Positions 13,446 to 24,115 are shown, numbered from the stretch's first letter. The stretch: 64,000 nucleotides of DNA from Haliclystus octoradiatus (GCA_916610825.1 OU744452.1:1647543-1711542); one strand, 5' to 3'. The notes: generated from the letters alone by a model not told the origin. Made by a program: numbers and translations.

Positions 13446-14520
13446 ATTAATTCATTCCGATTCTTCAATATTTGTTTCCGGAATCCGAGAGTTGAATTCT
13501 GTTCCGTAACCTAACCACTTTACAAAGTATTCGTACGTTTTATCCTTCTTTCCTCGTCGTCTCAGAATCTCTTCTATCTTATAGACTTGACTGTCATGCA
13601 CTAACTGAATTTCCTCTTTGTAAAATTTTCCTGTTATAGGCTCTCCACGAAAATCTTCCAGTTGGAATACAGTTACGGGACCCTCTACCACACGCACTAT
13701 TTTAAACAATTCTTCAGTCCATCCCGTCAAATAACTTTTTCTGAATAGTTTACGCTCATGACTTATACGGACGATATCCCCCACTTTGAATAGTTGTCGT
13801 TGTTGAGATTTCTTTTTAGATGTAATATTGTGACTCTTTTCATAGATGTTTATCCAAGCAATAATTTCATTGTCGGGCGTTACATCTTATAGGACGCATC
13901 TTTATAGATCGGTAGTAGGCGTGGTTATATCGATGAGTCAATGCAGGTAGTGCGTTAAGATACTATAAAGATTTTTGTTATGGTGAGTCAAGTAAAGGAA
14001 TAAAATACGTTTGAATGTTCGATTTACTCGTTCAACTACCGAAGTTTTCCTCTCACTCTTGGTTGAGAACAATGTAATATGTTTAGATTTTAATAACTGC
14101 TGAAAGGTCTTGTTATAAAATTCAGTACCCAGATCGCTTTGTATTCGTGCCGGCTGTCTACCCTCAGAGATTACTTTTCGAAAAGCTTGTGTAATAGCAA
14201 CACCAGTTTTATTTTTTAGCAGCTGAATCCAAAGATACTCCGAAAGCACATCAATGCAAACAAAAAGAAATTTTGCGCCACCAATTTGTTTGGACATCTT
14301 GGACAAGTCAATTAGATCGACTACTCATCTATTGCGTGGACGAGGACAGGACTTGTCTTAAAATTTGTTCTGCTGGGTCGATGTAGTGTATATGTTCTCT
14401 GATTTTGTAACCATTTCTCCACATTTCTTCTAGTTAATTTAAGAATTTCCAATTTAGCCTCTTTATAGAGATGCTAAAGACACTGTACTGTCGAGGGAGT
14501 AGTATAACTTCTTCAAATGA
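13446..14520 (-). pseudogene. Polinton integrase (retroviral-type, chromodomain), broken
   Basis: N-terminal HTH-like segment at about 14,460-14,330 (RRNVEKWLQNQRTYTLHRP). The catalytic core at 14,306-13,938 has FLFVCIDVLSEYLW, SDLGTEF (second catalytic Asp) and VERVNRTFKR (catalytic Glu). Then come HAYYRSIKMRP, a WINIYEK linker, a short barrel-like segment GDIVRISHERKLF, and a chromodomain-like end EYFVKWLGYGTEFNS. The DDE layout and this tail are typical of Polinton integrases, which insert the element DNA into the genome. Stops near 14,485 and 14,325, and frameshifts near 13,950 and 13,890, break it. Expected length would be about 350 codons. Confidence 0.8.
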
Positions 14521-14565
14521 CTGTCTATTGATTTGGGAAGATCTGCCATCATATAAATTATAAAT

Positions 14566-14742
14566 TTAAATACAGCATCGATCACCTTCATCAATACCGT
14601 CAATGCAATCAGTTGAATCTAACTGCTCATTAGCAGTTGCACCATCAGGCTCTGTGGTTGTAACTATGACATCTGAAGAGCAACACACAAAATAACAGCG
14701 AAGTCGTTTCAACATTCCTCTAACATCTAATTGGAGAGACAT
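14566..14742 (-). CDS. small Cys-rich ORF upstream of integrase
   Basis: A 58-codon frame from ATG 14,742 to TAA 14,566 with a CYFVCCSS cluster and an acidic tail. Its start (MSLQLDVRGMLK) is duplicated in the second block at about 16,285-16,325, where the frame then diverges. I do not recognise it and it may be chance. It is listed because its start context is conserved between the two copies. Confidence 0.25.
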   Translation of the reverse strand: MSLQLDVRGMLKRLRCYFVCCSSDVIVTTTEPDGATANEQLDSTDCIDGIDEGDRCCI

Positions 14743-15290
14743 CTTATCATCATGACAGATACATCATAAATAACATTAATTCTATTCTTACATATCAATT
14801 TATATGTAAATATAGTGTTATTAATTAATCAACGTTTTGAAGCAGTTGATGATAGCCATTGTTGTGTTATACCATTATCTTTTCACACTAATTGTGCATA
14901 TAGAAGCTTTTTACGTTAAGTTCATAGAAGTAATGTTGGTGATATGACTTCCTCTTTTCATCTTGTAATTCTGGAAATTTTGCAGCTGCTTTTTATTCTT
15001 CACCCATTCCAAAGGTACATTTAACTCAGGTAACAGTTTTGAAAATTGTGTTTTATGCGGATCGGATACATTACTCTCAGCTTTCCTATTTTGAGATATA
15101 TCAAGTTCCAGATCTGTTATATACGAACCAGCCAGTACCTTTCCATTATAAAGTAATTCCCCTTTTTCATTTCAGCCTGCATTAGGATTTTGTTTATAAT
15201 ATGAAAAAGTTTTTTCCCACGTACTCGAGCAGACTTGGGTAAAGATTGTAAAGTTGCAATTTCAACATTATCACCATCATCATCATCATC
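14705..15290. repeat. direct duplicate of Polinton accessory block, copy A part
   Basis: This stretch matches about 16,280-16,855 in the same orientation at high identity, offset by about 1.57 kb. Copy B continues after a LINE insertion at 19,366-20,022. The shared left border is gtttcaacattcc at both sites. The duplication therefore covers both accessory genes and predates the LINE insertion. Confidence 0.85.
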
Positions 15291-15575
15291 AGACAAAGCC
15301 AGTTTACGTTTATCGTGGTGTTTTCTGGTGATGGTAGGTCTCGGATTAACGACGGCTCTATGATGTTGTCTAAAATTATTTAAATTCTCAGCGTACTCTT
15401 GCACCTTCTGGTCATCTGACACATCAGTTCTTTGTAGAGTGTTATCCATCTCATAGTGGGCTTTCATCATAGCATGCTATTCTGGTTCCAAAATAGCCTT
15501 ACTATCAGCTTTTGCTAATAACGAGTTATAAAGCTAAGGTTAGATAACCATATGTTTAATGAAATGTGTCGCCAT
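14911..15575 (-). pseudogene. Polinton-associated accessory gene 2, copy A
   Basis: Start MATHFIKHMVI at 15,575; key segments are AHYEMDNTLQRTD, a poly-Asp run (DDDDD), SARVRGKKLFHIINK and, after a frameshift near 15,125, FSKLLPELNVPLEW, ending at 14,911. Two stops early in the gene (near 15,540-15,550, where copy B has Ser and Glu codons) and the frameshift make it a pseudogene. I know this family only as an uncharacterised companion of Polinton-type capsid and integrase genes in invertebrates. It starts 28 bp downstream of accessory gene 1. Function unknown. Confidence 0.6.
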
Positions 15576-15603
15576 TAGGATAAATGCTTTCGGTTGTAGA
15601 CTC

Positions 15604-15954
15604 TTAAAATAAACCTGATGAGAAGAGTTGAGGAATACCACCGGCCAGTAAGCGACCTAGAAACCCGCCTCTTTGATTAACCAAAATTTTCGGCTTTGCC
15701 TTCAACGTTCCTTTAGGCTTCACTAGACTTTTCAAGACTGTCCTGCGTCTTGACAATTGACGTTTGACTTTAGACGGGATGGGTATTAGACCTTTAAGTA
15801 CGTTGAGGACAATATCACAGATGGAATGTATCAATTCCGGGTTAGCAATCTTCATAAATTGTTTCTGCTTGGCATGCTTGCATGTCAAGGACTTGAGTAA
15901 GGGTAGATTTTTACGGGGTAACTGTACTTTGCGAAACGAAGAACTTAATAACAA
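15604..15954 (-). CDS. Polinton-associated accessory gene 1, copy A
   Basis: An open frame of 116 codons. Residues about 17-60 are basic and helical (NLPLLKSLTCKHAKQKQF, then ICDIVLNVLKG). A Lys/Arg-rich stretch follows, then a glycine-rich hydrophobic tail (NQRGGFLGRLLAGGIPQLF). The basic-plus-hydrophobic shape resembles small DNA-condensing or membrane-active virion proteins of adeno-like viruses; that is inference. The start is uncertain: copy B begins at a Met just before RVRKNLPLL, while copy A has a different N-terminus (MLLSSSFRKVQ). It shares strand and spacing with accessory gene 2. Confidence 0.55.
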   Translation of the reverse strand: MLLSSSFRKVQLPRKNLPLLKSLTCKHAKQKQFMKIANPELIHSICDIVLNVLKGLIPIPSKVKRQLSRRRTVLKSLVKPKGTLKAKPKILVNQRGGFLGRLLAGGIPQLFSSGLF

Positions 15955-16279
15955 TATATGTTGCTAAAAAAGATAACTGTGCCTAACTTGGCATTATTTC
16001 AAATGACTGAGTGCAATTTACATTAGATTTCGCTCTCTGTAGTTTTTTCTGGGCATATCTTGGAAGTCTTAGAAGAACTATACATGTCTGAAAGTTTTTA
16101 ATCAAATTTAATCTGTAAAATTTCAAGATGGTGTAAAATTGGGCATAAATAAACGTTGAGATTCTGCGGTATACAATCTACTTTATGACCAGTATGATGC
16201 GTTATTATAGTTAAATAATGAATATGCATCGTATCATGACATTGAAATCAGTTTTATTTAACTATATCTATATACATTT
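15955..16279. other. spacer between the two accessory blocks
   Basis: AT-rich unique sequence with no gene. It separates copy A from the beginning of the duplicated block B. Confidence 0.5.
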
Positions 16280-16885
16280 AGTTTCAACATTCCTCTAACA
16301 TCTAATTGAAGAGACATCTTATCATCATGACAGATATATCATAAATAACATTAATTCTATTCTTACATATCAATTTATATGTAAATATAGTGTTATTAAT
16401 TAATCAACGTTTTGAAGCAGTTGATGATAGCCATTGTTGTGTTCTACCATTCTCTTTTCTGACTAATGGCGATAGACGCTTTTTACGTTTAGTTCTTAGA
16501 AGTGATGTTGGTGATATGACTTTACTCGGACTTCCTCTTTTCATCTTGTAATTCTGGAAATTTTGCAACTACTTTTTATTCTTCACCCATTCCAAAGGTA
16601 CATTGCTAACATTTTTGAAAATTGTGTTTTATGCGGATCGGATACATTACTCTCAGCTTTTCTATTTCGAGATATATCAAGTACCAGATCTGTTATATAC
16701 GAACCAGGCAGTACCTTCCCATTTTAAAGTAATTCCCCTTTTTCATTCCAGCCTGCATTAGGATTTTGTTTATAATATGAAGAAGTTTTTCCCTCGTACT
16801 CGAGCAGACTTGGGTGAAGATTGTAAAGTTGCAATTTCAACATTATCACCATTTTCATCATCATCATCGCCATCATCACCATCAC

Positions 16886-19365
16886 CATGATACTGCTTTG
16901 CATAATCTAAACAACGCCATGAATAACGATAAAAATAAATTTTGGCAATTAATGAAATCATTTCGAGCTTCTGAAAATAAAAATGAGACACTGCCTGATG
17001 CCTATGAGCTCCTATCTCATTTTAAGCAACTCCATGAAGAGAATCCTATCGAGTCAGATACTGTAGATGGGAATTGTACTGTTATGCAATCCCAACCTGA
17101 ATCCAATTTCGTGGGAGATCTCGACAGGGCAATAGACACAAGGGAGATTATCTCTGCCATGAAACTCTTAAAAAAAAAAAATCACCTGGTAGGGATGGGA
17201 TATTGGCAGAAATGGTCCATGCAACGGCAAATAAATTTATCGACGTTTACAAAAACCTATTCAATCAAATTTTTCAATCTGGCTACTTTCCAAATTCTTG
17301 GAAAGAGTCTTTTATTTTACCCCTTTTTTAAATCTGGTGACAAGCTCAACTCAAATAATTACAGAGGAATAAGTCTCACTAGTATTCTTGGTAAATTGTT
17401 CTGTCTTATCCTCAATGAGAGGCTCAGACATTTCCTTGACGAAAATGATATAATTCATGAAGCACAGGGTGGTTTTCAAAAATATAAACGAACGGCAGAT
17501 CATTTGTTTTGCCTTAAAACCCGTATTTCTAAGTACACAAAAAATAATAAAAAGCTTTTTACCTGTTTCATTGATTTGAAAAAGGCGTTAGACACTGTTT
17601 GGCATCCTGGCTTTTTACTGAAGCTAAAGCAATTAAACATCGATGGAATTTTTATAAAATAATTGATAACTTATATGTTCATAACAAAACACATATCATT
17701 TACAACAATCTCTTGACTACGTCGATCTCACCCAGTGTTGACGTTCGCCAAGGGTGTATCCTTAGTCCTAATCTTTTTAATATTTATATCAATGATTTTG
17801 CAAAATCTTTAACATGTCAATCAACACATCCAGTTTTTCTTGCTGATAAGCCATTGATTGTTTAATGTCTGCCGACGATATAGTCTTACTTTCTCAAACC
17901 AAAGAGGGTCTCCAAAAATGCATGGAGAAAGCATATCTTTACTCCGAGCAATGGAAGCTCAAAATTAATTATGAAAAGTCAAAATGCATGATCTTCTCAA
18001 AACAGTCTGTTGATGAGCAACAATTCTTTTCCATTAATAATACCCCCATCGAAATGGTCGAAAATTACAAATATCTAGGTTTTCGTTTCATTGCTCCTCA
18101 AAACAATGTTTTGGTATTAAGCAACTTTGCACAAAAGCCGAAAAAGCATGGGGAATAACACAGCGCTCTATGGGGCGGTCGTTAACCAGCTATGTCGCAA
18201 TTCACAAAACAATGTTTACTACCATGATAAAACCCATACTTCTCTATGCTAGTGATGTTTGGGGGTGATTCTGTTACTCACATTGAAAATAACCAAATAG
18301 AAACTGCACAGCGAGATATTATGCGGAAAATACCAAATTTTAGAAAGAATTCCAGTAAGATTCCAGTAGAGCGGAATTGGGGATCATCCCTCTACAGATT
18401 GACGTTAAAATTAATATGATCAAATTCCTTGTCAGAATGATTAACTCCAAATAAAGTTGTTTACTGTACAAGGCATTCTGTGAACAAATCGTCAACAGTT
18501 CATCAACTTCATGGCTGGCTAAAGTTACACATCATTTGTCCGAAATAGGAATCAATTTAAAACTTTTGATCTCTAAAGAAACAAATCAAAAATCTGATCA
18601 AAAGAACTAATCAACTCTATAAAAGATCAATTAAATAACGATTATAAAATCAACTTTGAGCAATCTAATCTAAACTCTAACACTCCAGGCCAATGGAACC
18701 AATTGAAATTCTACAAAACAATCAAACATAGATTTGAATTTGAAAATTATTTGCTACTTCCACACTAAAAGTCTAGGATAGCAATAACCCAGATCAGAAT
18801 CAGTGCTCATAAGCTCGGAGTACAGACCGGACGATATTCTAACATTCCCTACGAGGACCGGCTATGTCCCCATTGCAATAGTGACAGTATCGACGATGAG
18901 ATACATCTACTCTTTAACTGTAATATAAATAGCAGCTTGAGGGTAGCGTTGTTCAATAAAATAGAAAAGTTGCATAACAACTTTAAGGTATTCTTGGATA
19001 CAGAGAAATTGGAACTGCTCTTTTCCCAAACAGAGTTACAAACAAAGAAGCTGTTGGGAAGATTTCTTTACGAATCTTTGCAGAAACGCTATAACAATTT
19101 GCAATAGTGAATAATAGAATGAAACTTGTTTTGATAATTTTATAACTATATAGTGAATGAATATTATCATAATATGTTGTTAGTTATTTAAAAGCAACAA
19201 TGATAAATAGGTTATTATAACAACTATGCTAAATAATAAAAAAGAAAAAAATATATATATATATACAAATATCGAATAACAACATAATAATATTAAATAA
19301 TACTTACCACACACCTGTATCTATGTAAACTGGTATATTGGTATTAAATCAAAACAAACAAACAA
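16886..19365 (+). mobile_element. 5'-truncated LINE (non-LTR retrotransposon)
   Basis: Its borders coincide with the two halves of the Asp-coding ATC repeat of accessory gene 2, so the target duplication is hidden in that repeat. The element starts inside the reverse-transcriptase ORF with no endonuclease domain, a typical 5' truncation. The 3' end is AT-rich with an (AT)n run (about 19,253-19,264) and a tail of caaa repeats at 19,348-19,366. The clade was not determined. Confidence 0.8.
16892..19108 (+). pseudogene. LINE reverse transcriptase ORF, broken
   Basis: Recognisable reverse-transcriptase blocks in order: NSNNYRGISLTSILGKLF (about 17,350-17,400), HEAQGGFQ (about 17,457), FIDLKKALDTVWH (about 17,570, first catalytic Asp), RQGCILSPNLFNIYINDF (about 17,747), and SADDIVLL (about 17,868, the catalytic Asp pair with the usual aromatic residue altered). 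The C-terminal part has a Cys/His cluster, CPHCN then HLLFNC (about 18,870-18,920), and ends QKRYNNLQ at 19,108. Frame changes near 17,650, 17,850 and 18,150 break it. Such ORFs copy LINE RNA at the insertion site. Inactive here. Confidence 0.8.
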
Positions 19366-19695
19366 ACATCATCATCATCATCAGACAAAGCCAGTTTACG
19401 TTTATCAGGATGTTTTCTGGTGATGATAGGTTTCGGATTAACGACGGCTCTGTGATGTTGTCTAAAATCATTTAAATTCTCAGTGTACTCTCGCACCTTC
19501 TGATCATCTGACAGATCAGTTCTTTGTAGAGTGTTATCCATCTCATAGTGGGCTTTCATCATAGCATGCTTTTCTGTTTCCAAAATAGCCTTACTATCAG
19601 CTTTTGCTAATAACGAGTTATAAAGCTCAGGTGAGATAACCATATGTTTAATGAAATGTGTCGCCATTAGGATAAATGCTTGCGGTTGTAGACTC

Positions 19696-20022
19696 TTAAA
19701 ATAAACCTGAGAAGAGTTGTGGAATAACACCGGCCAGTAAGCTACCTAGAAACCCGCCTCTTTGATTAACTAAAATTTTCCGCTTTGCCTTCAACGCTCA
19801 GTTAGGCTTCATTAGACTTCTCAAGACTCCCCTGCGTCGTAACAATTGACGTTTGACTTTAGATGGGATGGGTATTCGACCTTTAAGTACGTTGAGGACA
19901 ATATCACAGATGGAATGTATAAATTCCGGGATAGCAATCTTCATAAATTGTTTCTGCTCGGCATGCTTGCATGTTGTCAAGGCTTTGAGTAAGGGTAGAT
20001 TTTTACGGACTCTATTCGTCAT
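19696..20022 (-). pseudogene. accessory gene 1, copy B
   Basis: Starts at ATG 20,022 (RVRKNLPLLKALT) and is collinear with copy A through IVLNVLKGRIPIPSKVK. A frameshift near 19,800 separates the body from its glycine-rich tail (NQRGGFLGSLLAGVIPQLF), which ends at 19,696. An 82-bp hairpin element lies just upstream (20,049-20,130) and may have removed its promoter. Confidence 0.6.
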
Positions 20023-20048
20023 ATTGATTTGAATAGCTTGAAATATGT

Positions 20049-20130
20049 TAGCCTGCGTCCAGACTAAAACATTTCTGAAGGAAAGTGTCAAAACCTTCCT
20101 TCAGAAACGTTTTAGTCTGGACGCAGGCTA
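20049..20130. mobile_element. 82-bp hairpin miniature element with 9-bp target duplication
   Basis: Two 35-bp arms beginning tagcctgcgtccagac are inverted with one mismatch, around a 12-bp loop. The element is flanked by identical gaaatatgt at 20,040-20,048 and 20,131-20,139. A 9-bp duplication points to the Mutator-like superfamily. There is no coding capacity. It lies 27 bp upstream of the copy-B accessory gene 1 start. Confidence 0.9.
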
Positions 20131-20197
20131 GAAATATGTGTGCTTATAGCAATACTGTGACTGGAGAAATGAGGTTATAATTCAAATGACGGTGTGT

Positions 20198-20830
20198 TTA
20201 CAGAGGGGTCTGATAATAATGAATGAATGACGTTATTAGTGAGATACTATCAGGTAGCTGAAACTTTGTCATACTTTCGGTATGATGATTTGCTGCATCG
20301 TAACTTCTGGAAATCTCCAATATTTTATTTAAAGTTAAGTTTTCATCGCGTAAATACTTTTTCCGTAAGTCTGTCGAATAGCAATTCTGTACCACTTGAT
20401 CAGTAATCATTTCTTCCAGTAAATTTTGTTTACAATTATCTTTACTACATGTAAACTCACAATGACTACCCAATTCCCGTAACCTTGTCACATATAAATC
20501 AGTAGACTCATGCTCTTTTTGAATTGATTGCCCGAAAAAAAACCTTTCATAATGTTTATTCTTCCGTGGGCGAAAATAATCGGTGATGGTCTTTACCAAC
20601 TGTTTGTAGTAATCTCCATCTCTCTCTAAATCAAATGTATCCCCCAAATGTAGAATTTGTGGACCAGAGACATGTAACATTAATGAAGCCTTGCGATTTG
20701 GATTGATTTCATCCCCAATGCAACTAAGATAGACTTCGAAACATCGTAGCCATTTCTCCCAACGACTAGCAACATTTGCAGAAGGTGATAACTCGAACTG
20801 CTGCGGAGCTGCTGTTCTATTGACTATGCT
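20198..20830 (-). pseudogene. retrotransposon Gag-like fragment
   Basis: The frame reads RWEKWLRCFEVYL, RKASLMLHVSGPQ, TITDYFRPRKNKHYERFFF, LYVTRLRELGSHCEF and DLRKKYLRDENLTLNKILE. The spacing fits the capsid (Gag) domain of LTR retrotransposons. The frame has no clear Met start (upstream stop near 20,835) and loses similarity after about 20,270. No nucleocapsid knuckle, protease or polymerase follows, so it is a stranded fragment. Assignment to Gypsy-type elements is inference. Confidence 0.6.
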
Positions 20831-21365
20831 TTATGTTAACCCTCAAACAAAGTACATAAAACACGTGACTAATCACGTGGCACTACAGTTCCGATGGTAG
20901 ATCACCAGCTCAAATTGCAGCACGTGACAGCGCCAGCCGTTATCTTAAAGGGGCAAAATTGACCGGCGACAGCTGCGAGCACAAGTTGAATTTATGCTTA
21001 GCGTAATTCAACCGTCTCGCTTTGAAACAATTGTTATACGCAGGCCTAACTTGTAATAAAATTCATGTCAACAATGAGATTTATTTCGGTATTTAGTTGG
21101 GTATGAGATTTAAAATTTTGGAACTATTGGGTATGAGTTATCCTATTTTTACCTTTATCAAGAATTTTTGGAAACATTTTGCATCATTTTGTGTATTTAC
21201 TTGAAATCAATCAATATGCTAGAAATTTTTGAGTAGTAATTTTCAAATTTTGGAATTTTTTGGGTAGCATCAACAGAACTTTTTTAACTTTTTGGGTGCT
21301 TCACCTTTTTCCAAAGTGGCACCACCCCCCCCCCCGTGTCTGAAGAACAGGAGTTCCCCCTCCCT
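20831..21365. other. no gene recognised
   Basis: Intergenic sequence between the Gag fragment and the ROCO gene region. It carries three CACGTG motifs (about 20,862-20,926) and a C-homopolymer of about 11 at 21,325. No coding signal. Confidence 0.5.
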
Positions 21366-21570
21366 AGCTTGGAAGTTACTCACCCTTAAAGGAGGGCGAA
21401 GATTTGACAATGAAAGTGGATGTGTTACGTCATCTAACATCAAAGTTGGGGATGAAATTTTAAGGGAATATTAATGATGTTAAAAGAAAAGTAAAAGCGA
21501 TACAATTCAAAAGAAAAAAAGATACTTGTCGGTAATAGACTTGCAACAGTTGAACAAGAATTTTGAAATG
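21366..21570 (+). pseudogene. partial duplicate of ROCO exon 1 start
   Basis: This stretch is a degenerate copy of the first 250 bp of ROCO exon 1 (21,845-22,090). Both share a leucine-rich start, GRRFDNESG versus KRSFDNESG, and SNIKVGDEI versus SNINVGDEI, followed by an AAGAGAAA-rich lysine segment. The duplicate lacks about 50 bp that encode FLGEEDGYYIYP in the real exon and is out of frame. It is either a tandem duplication of a paralogue start or a remnant of a neighbouring ROCO gene. Confidence 0.7.
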
Positions 21571-21832
21571 AATTATTTAAGCATTATTCAAGCATAGTTA
21601 CGCAATACTTGCCATTTGGAATTATCTGGCTCTTTCCGGTCAGCGGTCTGGCCTTTTGCCTCGATTTGATTCTACCAACTTCTGTCAATCACGTGTTCAC
21701 GCCCATGCTTAGAGAAAATGAAAATCAAGGCGGTTATTTCCCCATCTTTCATTTGGAGATATGTAGGTAGACTCTCGTAGCTTACGTTGTTATAAGTAAT
21801 TTGTTCTCAATTGTGCCTAAATAACTGATACC
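21571..21832 (+). promoter_or_regulatory. presumed 5' flank of the ROCO gene
   Basis: The 262 bp before the ATG have no TATA box at a convincing distance. The start at 21,833 has adenine at -3 (gataccATG). Assignment as promoter region is positional only. Confidence 0.25.
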
Positions 21833-23318
21833 ATGTCGTTTTATCGTTTGTGGAAGTTGCTTCTCGATAAAGGAAAGCGAAGTTTTGATAATGAAAGTGG
21901 ATTTGTTACGTTATTTCTTGGCGAAGAAGATGGTTACTATATTTATCCTGTTATAGTTGTCTTATCTAACATCAATGTTGGGGATGAAATCTCAAGGAAT
22001 TTTGATGATTTCAAAAGAAATGTTAAAGCGATACAATTTAAAAGAAATGAATACTTGTCGCTAACGCAAGAGTTGAACAAGAATTTTGCTGCTCGGCTTT
22101 GTTCGATATATTCGATTGTGTCGGATATATCAAATACGGAACTTGTCAATGAGAATATTGAAAGTGTTATTTTTAATTTGGAATCACTGGAACATTTAGG
22201 TTTTATCAGCTGTGGACTTATAACATTCCCAAATGAAATTATAAATCTAACAAACTTACAAAGTCTTAATCTAAGTGAGAACTCAATCAAAGAATTCCCA
22301 GATGATATATTAAACAATTTGACTCAGTTGATACATTTAGATTTGAACGCAAACAAATTGACGTCGTTTCCAGAAATTACAAATAGTGATATGAAATTGG
22401 AGGAACTTGATCTATCAGAAAACAGCATCGAAACATTACCTAATTCAATATCAAATATGAACTCGTTAACCGTATTAGATATTCGTTACAATAAATTGAC
22501 GTCGTTGCCAGAAATTACAAATAGTGATATGAAATTGGAGAAACTTTATCTATCATCAAACAGCATCAAAACATTACCTAATTCAATATCAAATATGAAC
22601 TCGTTAACCGTATTAGGTATTAGTGACAATAAATTGACGTCGTTTCCAGAAATTACAAATAGTGATATGAAATTGGAGATACTTGATCTATCAGAAAACA
22701 GCATCAAAACATTACCTAATTCAATATCAAAATTAAAAGCGTTAAGTGTATTAGATATTTATGATAATGAATTGACGTCGTTTCCAGAAATTACAAATAG
22801 TGATATGAAATTGGAGAAACTTGATCTATCATGTAACAACATCAAAACATTACCTAATTCAATATCACATATGAAAGCGTTAACCGTATTAGATATTACT
22901 AACAATGAATTGACGTCGTTTCCAGAAATTACAAATAGTGATATGAAATTGGAGATACTTAATCTATCATCTAACAGCATCGAAACATTACCTAATTCAA
23001 TATCAAATATGAACTCGTTAACCGTATTAGATATTAGTTACAACTGGCTGTTATCGTTACCAGATGACATTGGAAATCTTATTGAGTTAAAGACATTAGA
23101 TTGTGTTAATAATTCATTAACTTTTTTACCAGAAAGCATAACAGAATTGAAATCGTTAACTGAATTATATATTAATGGAAATCCTTTGCAAAAACCACCC
23201 TACGAAATATGTAAAAAAGGATTAGATTCAATTGTTGGTTACTTTGATGCGTTAAATAAATTTCATGGATTCCATAGCAACAGATCGAAAATATTGTTAA
23301 TGGGGGAAACCATGGCAG
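21833..23318 (+). CDS. ROCO exon 1: N-terminus and leucine-rich repeats
   Basis: Encodes 495 residues plus one base. Residues 1-105 are a non-repeat N-terminal region. From about 110 to 450 there are leucine-rich repeats of 23 residues (pattern LxxLxLSxNxIxxLP), including five near-identical 46-residue double repeats. Residues 455-485 form the linker (ICKKGLDSIVGYF) that usually precedes Roc. The exon ends at GETMAG, inside the P-loop, with donor g|gtaaat. Reading through the donor gives 18 unrelated residues and a stop. Phase 1. Confidence 0.9.
22361..23050 (+). repeat. five 138-bp coding tandem repeats (LRR pairs)
   Basis: The motif acgtcgtttcca starts at 22,361 and recurs every 138 bp at 22,499, 22,637, 22,775 and 22,913 (with gcca in the second copy). 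Each unit encodes 46 residues, two LRRs, with the constant block PEITNSDMKLE. Near-identity at the DNA level, including third codon positions, points to recent expansion or gene conversion. Confidence 0.95.
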
Positions 23319-23409
23319 GTAAATTGTTTGCTTTTAATTTATCTCTTGTTGTGATGTCTGATAGATTAGTTTAGTAATTTGTGAAGATTAATTTCGTTTT
23401 TATAAGCTA

Positions 23410-24115
23410 CGTATTTTCCGGTGTGTAAGTCAACACCTGTTTTTGGGCTCCATTTTCTAGGTTTTAAGGTATATTCTCTGTATAAGCCGAATTTAAATCA
23501 TAGTCATCATGTTCTGAATCGTTTTAATTTTGTTTATTTTCAATAATGTTTGTATAATCATTTTGGAACTTTACGGCTTTTCGATCTTTTTCCTTTGTCT
23601 CAAGATCAACAAACAAGCGGTAAAATGTATTTTGTGAAACCAATATCAAAACTAGTACTATATTCATGGATGATTTAGCCTTGATATATCGGTCAGATCA
23701 GCTTCCAAGTAAATTAATTGGAAATATAATTCAAGATTTAGTATTGTAGTCCAAGATATTCTCTCCGTGTTTGTCGAGTTGTCAAGTCTTGCTCGCTTTA
23801 TGTGTTGACCTTTTACACTTGAGCAAACAAAGAATTCAACGTAATTTGATCACCTCAGCTTTGAATTACATTTACCATTCATTCATACAATTCTTTTGAA
23901 ATCGCTTGTCTGAAAAATAGTTTTATTACTTTCAAAACAATATGGACAATATGAACAATATAGGTTGTCCGTTATATATAGGATTTAATTGTATTGTTGT
24001 CGTTTTTGTCTTTGATTTTGGGTACTAATTTGTAGACTCGGTGTATATGTCGACCCCTTGATTTTAGCTTGAAAATTTGAGGCTAGAAAATCGACTTATA
24101 CACCGGAAAATACGG
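23410..24115. mobile_element. 706-bp TA-flanked inverted-repeat element in intron 1
   Basis: The ends share the inverted repeat c(c)gtattttccggtgt followed by ataagtc-like sequence (left about 23,410-23,432; right about 24,090-24,115). Each end is bordered by TA (23,408-23,409 and 24,116-24,117). TA duplication suggests a Tc1/mariner-type non-autonomous element. No transposase frame. Confidence 0.65.

Larger units (their letters stand above)
16500..19667 (-). pseudogene. accessory gene 2, copy B, cut by a LINE
   Basis: The N-terminal part starts MATHFIKHMVISPELYN at 19,667 and is open through to its poly-Asp run at about 19,366, where a LINE interrupts it. The gene resumes at about 16,880 in the same Asp-coding repeat and continues with EIATLQSSPKSARVRGK to about 16,500, with further frame changes. 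Copy B lacks the two early stops of copy A, so it was the better-preserved copy until the LINE landed. Function unknown. Confidence 0.65.
4622..20022 (-). mobile_element. decayed Polinton/Maverick-type element
   Basis: On the minus strand the recognisable genes are two small accessory genes (copies A and B), retroviral-type integrase with chromodomain, minor capsid protein, a glycine-rich small virion-type protein, major capsid protein and adenovirus-type cysteine protease. This set is characteristic of Polintons, self-synthesising virus-like DNA transposons. Protein-primed DNA polymerase B and the FtsK-like packaging ATPase were not found, so the copy is incomplete. It is broken by a hAT element, a small inverted-repeat transposon, a LINE and a hairpin element. 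Outer limits are those of recognised genes; terminal repeats and the expected 6-bp target duplication were not located. Inferred dead. Confidence 0.85.
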
